From: Agathobaculum sp. NTUH-O15-33
GTDB lineage: Bacteria; Bacillota; Clostridia; Oscillospirales; Butyricicoccaceae
DNA length: 64,000 nucleotides
Direction of reading: 5' to 3'
Assembly (NCBI RefSeq): GCF_033193315.1
Contig: NZ_CP136187.1
Span: forward strand, 3,941,855-4,005,854
Below, one piece after another: positions 33,459 through 42,686 of this stretch. The stretch's first letter is position 1; every line of letters starts with the position of its first letter. The notes under the pieces are model-generated. The model was not told the DNA's origin. It saw only the letters and a program-made list of their open reading frames with translations, and made no database searches. The position numbers and the translations under genes are program-made.

Positions 33459-33872
33459 TTATTTAAAATAACCGTAATCTTCTGTATGTTGTCCAGTTTC
33501 CAGTAAAGTGACATTTTTATAGGCCTCTAAACTTATCTGCAGACGATAACTATACCCATGAGCTACAGGCCATGTTTTGGTCGTAATACGTGTTGAACGA
33601 GCATCAGCCTCAGTTGACCAAGTTTTCAAAGTAACCCATGAACCGTTTTTTAATTGTTGTAACGATGCATAAAGCTTAACGTTATCCACCCCTATGGTTG
33701 CAGCACTTCCGTCGGCCGATACGCTTGCTGTTCCGCCAGATGATATATCGATAGAACCACCTACACTAGTCACATAGTTCCAATAAGGAACTATCTTATT
33801 TGCCGCAGCATAACTCATTGCCGTAGCAAATACCAAAATGGCAACTACCAATATCTTGTTCTTTTTTTTCAT
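33459..33872 (-). CDS. Small secreted protein, DUF6147-like
   Basis: 137 residues. A signal peptide of about 23 residues (KKKNKILVVAILVFATAMSYAAA) precedes an all-beta domain with the pattern VDNVKLYASLQQLKNGSWVT, a YRLQI strand and a short aromatic tail. It resembles small Firmicute secreted proteins of the DUF6147 type, role unknown. GGGAGG precedes the ATG. It lies 65 bp downstream of the anti-sigma gene with no terminator between, so it is probably part of that operon and regulon. Confidence 0.7.
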   Translation of the reverse strand: MKKKNKILVVAILVFATAMSYAAANKIVPYWNYVTSVGGSIDISSGGTASVSADGSAATIGVDNVKLYASLQQLKNGSWVTLKTWSTEADARSTRITTKTWPVAHGYSYRLQISLEAYKNVTLLETGQHTEDYGYFK

Positions 33873-33937
33873 TTTAAAACCTCCCTAATTTATTCTATTA
33901 AAATAAACGAAATATAGGAAGGAAAAATTACAATGTA

Positions 33938-34642
33938 TTAAGAGAAATCTATACTTTCTAAGATTTTGACTGCTTCATCTTTGGATATATATCCAGTTAA
34001 ATGATACATATGTTCATTAATACCCCAAGTAATCGCAATACGATTATCCTTTTCAGTAATTAATGCCGGTGTTCCTTGTATTGTAAACTCTTGGACATAT
34101 GCATTTTCAGTATCTATGGAAGCATTTGACTGTTGTAATTTAAATTGCAATATATAAAACTGTCCTTCATCATTGACATATTCAATATCAATTCCATCAT
34201 TTTTATACTCTTGCACTGATGAAACAGCAAATCCGTTTGGTACATAGGTAGGGAGATAATGATTAAATTCATTTGATATAGATGGCACAGACTTTTGTAC
34301 TTCAACTTTAGAATGAGTATCATCTAATTGCAAGAAAAATGAGAGGAAAGAGATACGGAATGCATCTACATTGGCGATAGTGACTCCTCCAATTGTTATA
34401 AGTATTACCAAGCATACTGTGAGCCGCTTAAATACACTTCTATGTTTAACCCACCAAATTCTGCGTTGCTCGCTATGAATTAATCGTTTCATCTGCTTTT
34501 CAAACTTTAAAGAAAAAACATGTGGCTTTATGTTATTCGCCCGCAGTTCTTCTTCTGTTTTTAATTCACAATTCTCGTCCAATTCCACATATTCGTCTAA
34601 TGCAATTTCAATTAACTTGTCAAAACTATCTTTATCAGACAT
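33938..34642 (-). CDS. Putative anti-sigma factor, DUF4367-like membrane protein
   Basis: 234 residues: a cytoplasmic N-terminus of about 72 residues, one membrane helix (TVCLVILITIGGVTIANVD) and an exported C-terminal domain (YLPTYVPNGFAVSSVQEY through ITWGINEHMYHLTGYISKDEAVKI), which matches the DUF4367 pattern. Such proteins bind ECF sigma factors at the membrane. Its start overlaps the end of the sigma gene by 8 bases. AT-rich codon use contrasts with the core genes around the window. Confidence 0.82.
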   Translation of the reverse strand: MSDKDSFDKLIEIALDEYVELDENCELKTEEELRANNIKPHVFSLKFEKQMKRLIHSEQRRIWWVKHRSVFKRLTVCLVILITIGGVTIANVDAFRISFLSFFLQLDDTHSKVEVQKSVPSISNEFNHYLPTYVPNGFAVSSVQEYKNDGIDIEYVNDEGQFYILQFKLQQSNASIDTENAYVQEFTIQGTPALITEKDNRIAITWGINEHMYHLTGYISKDEAVKILESIDFS

Positions 34643-35183
34643 CGCCGCATGCGCTCCCTTCTTCCAGTAATTTCAATAGCTTGGCTTTTGCACGAGCAAG
34701 ATGTTGGTTTACTGTATTTGCTGGAATGCCAAGCAAGTTACCGGTCTCCTCTGCGGTATGCTGATATAGGCAACGTAATTTGATCACGTCGCGGTACTTG
34801 GGGGGCAATTTATCTATCGCATTTACTATTTCTAAATACCCAAGTTTTCCAAGCACTATATCTTCGACAGTTACAACTTCTGAAACTGCTTCCACAAAGT
34901 CTATTGGAATCGCTTCTTGATGGCGACGGCGGTAAACATCTATAGCTGTATTCCTCACTATAATAACGAGATAATCACGCCTTTTGTTACAAGATAGTTG
35001 CGATATCATTTTTATATTTTTTGCTACTTTTATAAAAGTCTCAGCTACTACATCCTCAGAAAGTTGTACATCATGCAAAATGCCATATGCAATTTGAAAG
35101 AGTCCTGCTCGAAATTGTTTATAAATCTGTTCAAATACACTAATATCATGTGCATCCTCTACTAAAGCATATAAATACAGCAT
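34635..35183 (-). CDS. ECF-type RNA polymerase sigma factor
   Basis: 182 residues. Region 2 (FEQIYKQFRAGLFQIAYGILHDVQLSEDVVAETFIKV; then RRDYLVIIVRNTAIDVYRRR) and region 4 (LPPKYRDVIKLRCLYQHTAEETGNLLGIPANTVNQHLARAKAKL) are both complete. It heads a leftward operon with its anti-sigma and a secreted protein, and lies divergent from a secreted caspase-like gene pair. That arrangement suggests these are its targets. GAGG precedes ATG 35183. No confident ECF promoter could be picked out by eye. Confidence 0.92.
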   Translation of the reverse strand: MLYLYALVEDAHDISVFEQIYKQFRAGLFQIAYGILHDVQLSEDVVAETFIKVAKNIKMISQLSCNKRRDYLVIIVRNTAIDVYRRRHQEAIPIDFVEAVSEVVTVEDIVLGKLGYLEIVNAIDKLPPKYRDVIKLRCLYQHTAEETGNLLGIPANTVNQHLARAKAKLLKLLEEGSACGDV

Positions 35184-35504
35184 GACCCCCTCCTTTAAAC
35201 CATTAAATTATAGCATAATTTGATATGCTATGCCAAGCCAAAAACATATTTTGGAGATTAAGCCTACTAATAATTGTGAAGTTACCTTTTTAATGAACGG
35301 AACGTTAATGTGTGTATAAATATTACAGTTTTATTTAACAAACGTTTTCGCACAAGTTCTTATATTTCAGCAATATACCATCTTGTTGGAATATGCTATT
35401 ATTCTCCTATAAAAACTTTATTTGAGAGGGGATGTTAACTTTATTTGCATATGATAAGGAACTAGATATATGGCTGTTTCAACAGCAGAAAGAGAGGTTA
35501 CGCA

Positions 35505-36241
35505 ATGAAAAAATCAATTGCAGTATTAATGTGTTTTATAATGCTATTTACTTCAGCAGGTGCTAGCCAAATATCCTGTGGATATTTGGGTATTACAGAA
35601 TATACAAATATGGATAACGTACTTCTGGACGGCATTATGTGGTAAATTTGAATTATGAATTGGTTTATGCTTTTGATATTGTAAGCGCTTTTATTGATAA
35701 GGATTCGTCAGCTACTAAGAGCCGATTTGGTTCGCGAGCAAACAGCAACACTGCTCAAACTTTATTTGCATGGTCTGGACATGGCTATACTGGCCCTGAT
35801 GGAGGACCAGTTCTTTATGATGGAGTGTATAAAAAAACTGATTGCAAGTTTAAGCATCTATATGTTGTGATGCATACATGCAACTGGCTAACCAATGGAG
35901 GCAGTACAGAAAACCAAAGGGCAATCTACAATACATTTAACGGATGCCGATTGCAAATGGGTTTTGGGAGTCAAATGTATCTAGATTCTCGTGAAGCTGT
36001 AGCGTTTGTTGATAGGCTAAAAACACAAACTGTTGGCAGTGCTTATGTCAACGCAGCAAGAATTTATCAAGTTCAAAAAGTAAATGGCGATTCTATTGTT
36101 AAAGTTGCTGGCTATAAAGATGCTCGCATGGATTATCTAAATAGTGGTAAGTCGGCAGCTCCGGCATACAGCAGTTCAAGTGCGTCTTCATTTGTAGAGC
36201 ATTTTAACGTAACGATCCCAGCTACTGGGGAGGTGGTTTAA
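35505..36241 (+). pseudogene. Secreted caspase-like (clan CD) protein, frame broken near the signal peptide
   Basis: Frame one (35505-35645) encodes a signal peptide (MKKSIAVLMCFIMLFTSAGA) and about 26 more residues, then stops at TAA. Frame two opens at GTG 35639 with no ribosome site and runs to 36241 (200 residues). Frame two carries FAWSGHGYTGPDGG and VVMHTCNWL, the His-Gly and Cys positions expected in a caspase/gingipain-like fold, and a C-terminal GSAYVNAARIYQ helix like those folds. The simplest reading is one secreted protease-like protein split by an indel or small deletion near 35640. The protease role is inferred from motifs only. Confidence 0.6.
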
Positions 36242-36243
36242 TC

Positions 36244-37197
36244 ATGATGAAAACAACTAAATTTCGCGGTAAATTGTTGGTTTTAACATTATTTATTTTG
36301 GTTGCTGGCATTATGATATCTGTTTTTAGCGTTCAAAGGTTGAAGCAGACAGATACGGGTTTTCCCAAGCTTCAGTTACCCAAAGCCGCAAATCAAATTG
36401 AGGTCAAAGACCTTTTAAATTTGGATTCGCTAAAAATAGAACCTGATGAAACCGCGCCTGTATATAAGCTGAAAACAGTTAACGCCGTTCAGGAGCAGGA
36501 AAAAATAAAAAAGGCACTTAATATAAGAAGTGATGCGGTTTTTGGTACATTATCTGATCCGGCAAGCATTTCTCAAACACAGTATATCGGGTATGATGAT
36601 TTGAGCGGACGTTGGTTTTATCAAACCGATATGGCGTTTGACACAGCAGAAAACGTACCAGACAAGCAGGAGTCCATTCGGATCGCAAATGCTTTTATTG
36701 AAAACAATAAATTATATCCTATGGACTCATTAGGCGAGCCAATCGCCGTTGCTGATCAGAGTGGTGATGGTATTTTTGAACCGCAAACAACCCTACGTTG
36801 GAATATTTTTTATTATCCAACTGTAGAAGGAAAGCCCGTATACGGTGTTTTTCGGATTTGCATTGCCGTAGGAGCTAACGGAGAGATTGTTGGAGTTGAA
36901 AAACTAGCAAATGAATATGAAAAGGTAGCGGACGTTCCACTCATAACGGTGCAGCAAGTAAGTGAAGAAGTTGCGGCTGACCGATTCATGTATATTGGAG
37001 AAGACGATCTGGAGCAAAGTACCTTATCAGAAGTCCAAATATCTTTGTATGCGGACGTAGAAAGTGAATTTGTTCAACCGGTATATGAAATTGCAAGTAA
37101 CGATGGGTCGGCACGTATTCTAATTGATGCGCAGTATCGTAGTCGAGAGGAAGACTCAATTCATCAAAATCGTTTTTCTCTTGAAAACGATAAGTAA
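36244..37197 (+). CDS. Membrane-anchored extracytoplasmic protein of unknown function
   Basis: 317 residues: a signal-anchor helix at about 11-30, then a soluble acidic exterior domain. Two stretches (IRIANAFIENNKLYP; VQQVSEEVAADRF) look like PepSY/propeptide-type helix-strand units, but this is weak. It starts three bases after the caspase-like gene, with GGGGAGG in the previous gene's end, so the two are co-translated. An attractive guess is an inhibitor or chaperone of the secreted protein; no direct evidence. AT-rich like its neighbours. Confidence 0.7.
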   Translation: MMKTTKFRGKLLVLTLFILVAGIMISVFSVQRLKQTDTGFPKLQLPKAANQIEVKDLLNLDSLKIEPDETAPVYKLKTVNAVQEQEKIKKALNIRSDAVFGTLSDPASISQTQYIGYDDLSGRWFYQTDMAFDTAENVPDKQESIRIANAFIENNKLYPMDSLGEPIAVADQSGDGIFEPQTTLRWNIFYYPTVEGKPVYGVFRICIAVGANGEIVGVEKLANEYEKVADVPLITVQQVSEEVAADRFMYIGEDDLEQSTLSEVQISLYADVESEFVQPVYEIASNDGSARILIDAQYRSREEDSIHQNRFSLENDK

Positions 37198-37233
37198 ATT
37201 TATATCTAACAGGCCAGTATTTAAAACAAATAA

Positions 37234-37279
37234 AAAACCGATGTCTTTTGGGTTTATATAACCAAAAGACATCGGTTTT
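37234..37279. terminator. Bidirectional terminator at the right edge of the AT-rich module
   Basis: Perfect 18-bp stem (AAAACCGATGTCTTTTGG and complement), with a T-rich run after it on the plus strand. Confidence 0.9.
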
Positions 37280-37392
37280 GCGTTTTTTCACAATTAATAC
37301 AGCTAGGGCCGGTCCCTATGATGTACTGCCCCCAAAATGAATGCCGGATTATACATGTGGTGGAGTGGGTCTTATCTCTATGGGACACCGCA

Positions 37393-37803
37393 TTATTCTT
37401 CCTTCTCCCGGAACGCGAAAAAACGCTGGCCGAGGTAGTTGAAGCCGGTGAACAGGCACATGCCCACGAACATGGAAACATTATCGCGCACGGCGGTGCC
37501 GGTCCCGGCGAGCAGGTACAGGGTAAGCGGCTTGGCAATGCCATAGGCGAGCACATAGCAGACCGCGATATTGAGCGCAAAGCGCACAACCTGAGACACG
37601 CTGTTTTCCCGGTTGCCAAAGGTAAAATACTTATTGAGGAAAAAGCTTAAAATACTGGTTAGGATATAATTGGCGGCGGAAGAGACCCAGTAGGAGCAGT
37701 GCGCCAGATTATAAAGCCCAAACATGATTGCCGTGCCGACCAGCGTATTGACCACGCCGACGAGCAGGAATTTCAAAAGCTTTTTGTCGATCAGTTTGTT
37801 CAT
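37393..37803 (-). CDS. GtrA-family membrane protein
   Basis: 136 residues with four membrane helices and the family pattern KFLLVGVVNTLVGTAIMFGLY near the N-terminus and FLNKYFTFGN in the middle. GtrA-like proteins are thought to flip lipid-linked sugars made by a GtrB-like glycosyltransferase. Its start overlaps that transferase gene by four bases. It is the last gene of a three-gene glycosylation operon. Confidence 0.92.
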   Translation of the reverse strand: MNKLIDKKLLKFLLVGVVNTLVGTAIMFGLYNLAHCSYWVSSAANYILTSILSFFLNKYFTFGNRENSVSQVVRFALNIAVCYVLAYGIAKPLTLYLLAGTGTAVRDNVSMFVGMCLFTGFNYLGQRFFAFREKEE

Positions 37804-38750
37804 TTCACGCCCTCTTCTGTTTCACGCACCAGATAGACCGGACGCTTCTTGGTTTCCAAATAGGTTTTTGCCAGATATTGTCCCAGAATGCCCATGCAGA
37901 AAAGCTGAATGCCGCCCAAAAACAGGATGATGCAAATCATGCTGGGCCAGCCGCCCACCGGGTCGCCCCAAAGCATCGTGCGGATGACGATGAACACAAT
38001 GAGCACGAACGCGATCAAGCACATCAGAAAGCCCGCGACCGAGGCAATGGCCAACGGAGCGGTGGAAAAAGCGATGATCCCTTCCAGCGAATAAAGAAAC
38101 AGCTTCCAGAACGACCACTTGGTTTCGCCCGCCACACGTTCGACATTGACAAAGGGGATCCACTTGGTTTTAAAACCCACCCAGCCGAATATTCCCTTGG
38201 AAAAGCGGTTGTATTCGCGCATGGAGAGGATCGCGTCCACCACGGTGCGGCGCATCATCCGGTAATCGCGCGCACCGTCCACAATGTCCGCGTCAGAGAT
38301 CTTATTGATGAGCTTATAAAACCGACGCGCGAAAAACGAGCGGATAGGCGGCTCGCCCTTGCGGGTGGTGCGCCGGGTGGCGGCGCAGTCGTACCCTTCC
38401 TCGCGCACCGCTTTTAGCAGGGCGGGCAGCAGGGCGGGCGGGTCTTGCAGATCGGCGTCCATCAGGGCGACATAGTCGCCCTTTGCCGCTTCCAAACCGG
38501 CCAGCATGCCCGCTTCCTTGCCGAAGTTGCGTGAAAAAGAAACGAAGCGCACGCGCGAATCCTGCGCCGCGAGCGCACGAAGGATGGATAGGGTATCGTC
38601 CTTCGAGCCGTCGTCGATAAAGACGAATTCAAAATCAGCCTCGCTCATATCATGGGTGACGCGGCTGGTTTCCTGATAAAAAAGCGGCAGCGCGTCCTGC
38701 TCGTTATAACAGGGGACGACAAGCGAGATCAAGGGCTTTTTTTCATCCAT
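37800..38750 (-). CDS. Glycosyltransferase family 2, GtrB/dolichol-phosphate-mannose-synthase-like
   Basis: 316 residues. The GT-A domain begins ISLVVPCYNEQDALP, with the nucleotide-sugar DXD-type motif in ALMDADLQDPP and KTKWIPF further on. Two C-terminal membrane helices (about 230-255 and 265-290) are typical of bactoprenol-phosphate hexose synthases. It would load a hexose on undecaprenyl phosphate at the inner face of the membrane for GtrA and the adjacent GT39-like enzyme to use. Overlaps both neighbours. Confidence 0.93.
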   Translation of the reverse strand: MDEKKPLISLVVPCYNEQDALPLFYQETSRVTHDMSEADFEFVFIDDGSKDDTLSILRALAAQDSRVRFVSFSRNFGKEAGMLAGLEAAKGDYVALMDADLQDPPALLPALLKAVREEGYDCAATRRTTRKGEPPIRSFFARRFYKLINKISDADIVDGARDYRMMRRTVVDAILSMREYNRFSKGIFGWVGFKTKWIPFVNVERVAGETKWSFWKLFLYSLEGIIAFSTAPLAIASVAGFLMCLIAFVLIVFIVIRTMLWGDPVGGWPSMICIILFLGGIQLFCMGILGQYLAKTYLETKKRPVYLVRETEEGVK

Positions 38751-40131
38751 GTTTTTTCACACCTTTCATGAGTGCGTCCAGACCGCCCGCCGCCGCGAGG
38801 AAGAGAAACAACTGCGGCAGATACGCGTAGCGCGGCTGGATCTCGACCAGCAACAGCGCCGAAAACGCGGCGAAAACGATAAAATAGGGTAAAAGCTCGT
38901 CCGCCGAGCGCCGCCCCCGGCGCAGCAGACCGATAAGCGACAGGGTGAAGGCGAGATAAAACAGCGCCCGATCCGCCTGCCGGGTCAAGATCGCCGCCGG
39001 ATACTGATACCATGTGAGCTGCGGCTGGGTGAGAAACGGCCCAAGCATCCAAACCAGACCGTCGCCTACCCAAAGGCGATTGATCTTATGATAGACAAGC
39101 TTGATCAGCGTTTTGGGCGAAGCGGTGAGCCGGTCGTAGATCAACTGCTTTTCAAGCCGCTCGGTTTCCTCGGTGGGTGCGCCTTCCTGCATCGTGCCTT
39201 CGAGCAGGGCCCAGTCGCTGTCGGAATAGGCGCCGTCTGTTTCCGGGTTGAGACCCGTTACCACCTTCCATAGGGGATTGCCGTTGTGCAGGCCATTGCG
39301 GTTGAGCCCGCTTTCACGGATCGCGGCGTCAGCCGCCGCGTGCGCCGCGCCATAAACGGCCAGCAGCGCGAGCATGCCGCAAAGGATTTGTTTGGTCAGT
39401 TCCGCACGGTTTCGCGTGAGCAGCCGAAACACCGCCCAAGCAAGCACCGCGACAAGCAGGATCATGCCTTCCGGCCGGAGCAGATTGCCGCATTGCAGCG
39501 CGAGCCCGGCGAGCGGGTAGCGCCAAAAGCCAAGGCGCGTGCAGTCCCGCCCGGTCAGCAGCCAAGCGGCAAGCACAAGGAAAAAGGCGGATGCGATTTG
39601 GTTGCTCAGTACGGTGGGCAGCAGCAGCGCGCCGGGAAACAGCGTGAGCAGCAGGGCCGCCGCGCGCGCCGCTTCCGCGCGCACCCGATCGAGCGCCAGC
39701 CGGTAGAGGAATACCACGGTACCGGCGGAAAGCACACAGTTGACCAGCTTGATACACATTGGATCGTTCCACAGGCGCAGAAAAAGGGACTGCCACGCGA
39801 CAAAGCCGCTTTGATACGCCCACATGGAGAAATACGGCTGGGTCTGGAACGAAAAATCGCCCGCCGCCGCCTGCGATGCGGCGGCGTAGAGCGCTGAAAA
39901 ATCCGATTCGATCGGCGGGCGCAGCAGCAGCACGATGCAAACGCGAAGCAGAACGCCGCCGCCAAGCAAAAACAGCGTAAAATGCGGGATCTCCCATTTG
40001 CGGCAGGCATAGAAAAGCCCAACAGCCGCCGCCAACGCGAGCACCGCGCCGTTTTGCAGAATAATGGACGCCGCCGCCAGCGTAAACAGCACGAGAAATA
40101 GCCGCCTTAGCGTTTTTTCTGTCTTTTCCAT
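38743..40131 (-). CDS. Multi-spanning membrane glycosyltransferase, GT39/PMT-like
   Basis: 462 residues with about ten to twelve membrane helices. The first large extracellular loop contains SDFSALYAAASQ, the acidic-residue site typical of GT-C enzymes that take sugar from a lipid-phosphate donor. The C-terminal region RYAYLPQLFLFLAAAGG is also typical. I choose ATG 40131 because GGAGGGGAGG lies 8 bases ahead; an upstream in-frame ATG at 40179 has none. With the GT2 and GtrA genes it forms a surface-glycosylation unit, adjacent to a surface-layer protein. Confidence 0.85.
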   Translation of the reverse strand: MEKTEKTLRRLFLVLFTLAAASIILQNGAVLALAAAVGLFYACRKWEIPHFTLFLLGGGVLLRVCIVLLLRPPIESDFSALYAAASQAAAGDFSFQTQPYFSMWAYQSGFVAWQSLFLRLWNDPMCIKLVNCVLSAGTVVFLYRLALDRVRAEAARAAALLLTLFPGALLLPTVLSNQIASAFFLVLAAWLLTGRDCTRLGFWRYPLAGLALQCGNLLRPEGMILLVAVLAWAVFRLLTRNRAELTKQILCGMLALLAVYGAAHAAADAAIRESGLNRNGLHNGNPLWKVVTGLNPETDGAYSDSDWALLEGTMQEGAPTEETERLEKQLIYDRLTASPKTLIKLVYHKINRLWVGDGLVWMLGPFLTQPQLTWYQYPAAILTRQADRALFYLAFTLSLIGLLRRGRRSADELLPYFIVFAAFSALLLVEIQPRYAYLPQLFLFLAAAGGLDALMKGVKKHG

Positions 40132-40340
40132 GCGGCCCGCCTCCCCTCCATCGGCCTGATAGTCAATATATTCTAGCATAGTATTCTGGTAAAGTAAAGC
40201 CGGGCAAAGTCCTTAAAAGGGCGCTGCATGTGTCACCATTGTTACACTTTTTGCAATTCTATTGTAGCCGGACGGGCGAAAGGATATAATTTTGATATAC
40301 ATACAAGATATACAATATTGACCCAAGGATGGATACGGAA

Positions 40341-42620
40341 ATGTTGAAGAAATTAATTGCCGCCTGCGCGGCAATGCTGACGATGGTCGTTTGCGCATCG
40401 GCCGCGGGGTCGGTCTTTCCCGCCGCCCGCACGGATATGGACGGCGTTACGCGTTACGGCTATCTGGACGAAGCCGGGCAAACGGTGCTGCCCTTTGCCT
40501 ACAACGCGGCGGGGGATTTCGCGGAATGCGGCCTAGCCGCCGTAGAGGACAACAAATGGCAGACCGCGCTGATCGACCGCACGGGCCGTCTGGTCGTGCC
40601 CTACACCGCGTCGCCGGTATCGGTGGAGTTTTCGGCGGACGCCGCCGCCTACCGTTATAGCGACCGCAGCGTCTATTACACCGTAGAGGGCAAGGAGATC
40701 GGCACCTATGTCGGCGCGGAGGGCTTCTTTGCCGACGGTCTTTTAAAATGCAAGAGCCCGGCTTCCGGCCTTTACCGTTATGTGAAGGAAGATGGGGAAG
40801 AAGCGTTTGAGGGCGCTTACAAGAAGGCGGGCGTCTTTTCAGAGGGCCGCGCGCTGGTGCAAACAGAGGACAACGCCTATATCGTGATCGACACGACCGG
40901 CGCGGAGATCGCCCGCCTGCCCGCCGAGATCACGCCGACCTATATGTCGATCTACGGAACCGATACGATCGTGGTATCCGGCGGCACAACATACGCGCTC
41001 TACTCGCTTTCCAAAGGATATTTGACCGATTTCCTGTACGCTGAAATTTCCGAATTTCACGAGGGCGCGGCCATGGTGCGCCAGATCAACCGCTGGGGCA
41101 TGATCGACGTGAACGGCAAGCTCAAGACCGAGCCCACCTATTACTACCTATCCTATATGGGCGAGGGCCTGTACGCCGCCCGCAGTCAGGACGGCTCCGC
41201 CGCCGCGGTGGACGCGGACGGCAATGTGGCGTACCGCACCGCGTCCTATGTGGGCGGGTTCAAGGAACTGCGCTACGGCTTATCGTGGCACGGTATGGCG
41301 GATGGCGGCCTGATATTCTTCCGTAAAAGCGGCGGCTACTTTGCAAGCCTGAAAAACGCGGAGGACCCGCTTTTGCTTTCCGACAAGGTCGTCCGCGTAA
41401 CGCAGGACGGCGAAGTGCGCTACATCAATTTGGAGACCGAGCAAGTGCTGTTCACCCCGCCCACCTCGTTTGAACTGGGGCAGGGTTTGGTGGCCAAGAC
41501 CGTGCACTATGAGAAATTCATGGGCTATCAGGCGGACGGCAGCGAGCACGGCTGGAATGTTTCCTTCCCGGAAATAGACGGCCTGCCCGATGCGGCTATG
41601 CAGAAAAAGATTAACACCGCCATACGCGATTTCTTCCTCAAGGGCCCTTCGGTGACGGCGGAATATGACGCGCTGGAAGGCACCTACGGCGTTTCGCTGG
41701 AAGGAACCGTGCTGGTCGTTTCGGCCAACTGTGTCAGCGGCAAGGGCGAAGGCTCCTCGATCTGGAACAACTCCCTTGCGTTTGACCTGAACACCGGCGG
41801 GCAGTACAAAATTTCCGACTTGCTGATCGGCGATTATAGCGACATGGTGCGCGATCTGCTGCCGGATGATCACCCGATCTACCTATACAGCTATCCGCGA
41901 ATGAGCGCCAAGGGCGTGACTTACTATTATAATGAATACCAAAGCGACACGCGCCGCGCTTACACGGAAACCTACTTGCTTACCTTTGAACAGCTGGCGG
42001 ATGTGGTCGACCGCGAGGGCGAATGCTGGGTGGCCCTGCAAACGCCTTACCGCCGGCCGGATCAGCCGCGCTTCTCCGACGTGCCAAAGACTCACTGGGC
42101 ATCCGCTGTTGTGGACGAGGTGGTGGACCGCGGCCTGATGCAGGGCGCGAACGGAACGTTCAAGCCGGATCAGCCGCTCACTTACGCGGAGATGTGCGCG
42201 ACGGTCGTGCGGCTGGAGAAGCTGGAAACGCCGAAGGAACTGCTGCCCACGCTGAAAGCCGATGCGTGGTATGCGGACGAAGTGACCGCGGTATCGAACG
42301 CGGGCCTGCTTACCGGACTGGAAGAGGGCTTTACGCCGGACGCTTCGGTTACCCGGGCGGACGCGATGCAGATGTTTGCAAACCTGCTGCTCAAAAGAGA
42401 AATTAAGGCGCCCGAGGCGAACGAGGTCGATGCGATTCTCACGCCGTTTACGGACGCGGCCGACCTTTCCGCGGAGCGCCGCGCGGCTGCCGCGCTCTGT
42501 GTCCGGGAAGAGCTGATCGCGGGCTCCGGCGGCAAGCTGACGCCGAACGCCGTGCTCACCCGCGCCGAGTTCGCCAAGCTGTTGCTGGGGACCGCGGATA
42601 AAGGGCAAACCACTGAATAA
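40341..42620 (+). CDS. WG-repeat, DUF3298-like and SLH-domain surface protein
   Basis: 759 residues. A signal peptide (MLKKLIAACAAMLTMVVCASA) is followed by WG-type repeats (GYLDEAGQTVLPFAY; TALIDRTGRLVVPY; WGMIDVNGKLKTEPTYY) over about 25-300, a DUF3298/4163-like domain near 375-575, and three SLH domains at the C-terminus (FSDVPKTHWASAVVDEV; YADEVTAVSNAGLLTGLEEG; AALCVREELIAGSGG) for binding cell-wall polymer. It is likely an exported surface protein. An alternative start ATG 40329 adds four residues, and spacing to AAGGATGG favours 40341. Confidence 0.88.
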   Translation: MLKKLIAACAAMLTMVVCASAAGSVFPAARTDMDGVTRYGYLDEAGQTVLPFAYNAAGDFAECGLAAVEDNKWQTALIDRTGRLVVPYTASPVSVEFSADAAAYRYSDRSVYYTVEGKEIGTYVGAEGFFADGLLKCKSPASGLYRYVKEDGEEAFEGAYKKAGVFSEGRALVQTEDNAYIVIDTTGAEIARLPAEITPTYMSIYGTDTIVVSGGTTYALYSLSKGYLTDFLYAEISEFHEGAAMVRQINRWGMIDVNGKLKTEPTYYYLSYMGEGLYAARSQDGSAAAVDADGNVAYRTASYVGGFKELRYGLSWHGMADGGLIFFRKSGGYFASLKNAEDPLLLSDKVVRVTQDGEVRYINLETEQVLFTPPTSFELGQGLVAKTVHYEKFMGYQADGSEHGWNVSFPEIDGLPDAAMQKKINTAIRDFFLKGPSVTAEYDALEGTYGVSLEGTVLVVSANCVSGKGEGSSIWNNSLAFDLNTGGQYKISDLLIGDYSDMVRDLLPDDHPIYLYSYPRMSAKGVTYYYNEYQSDTRRAYTETYLLTFEQLADVVDREGECWVALQTPYRRPDQPRFSDVPKTHWASAVVDEVVDRGLMQGANGTFKPDQPLTYAEMCATVVRLEKLETPKELLPTLKADAWYADEVTAVSNAGLLTGLEEGFTPDASVTRADAMQMFANLLLKREIKAPEANEVDAILTPFTDAADLSAERRAAAALCVREELIAGSGGKLTPNAVLTRAEFAKLLLGTADKGQTTE

Positions 42621-42642
42621 GCACAAATCACTTTTCACTACA

Positions 42643-42686
42643 ATGCCGGAGCCGCTGAAGCTTAACGTTTCAGCGGCTTCGGTATT
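42643..42686. terminator. Bidirectional terminator
   Basis: AATGCCGGAGCCGCTGAA pairs with TTCAGCGGCTTCGGTATT with two mismatches, between the convergent SLH and PAP2 genes. Confidence 0.8.

Noticed and set aside
35433..35566. Alternative short frame ahead of the caspase-like gene
   Set aside because: The purine run touches its ATG with no spacing, and the frame overlaps the signal peptide gene, which has a proper ribosome site.
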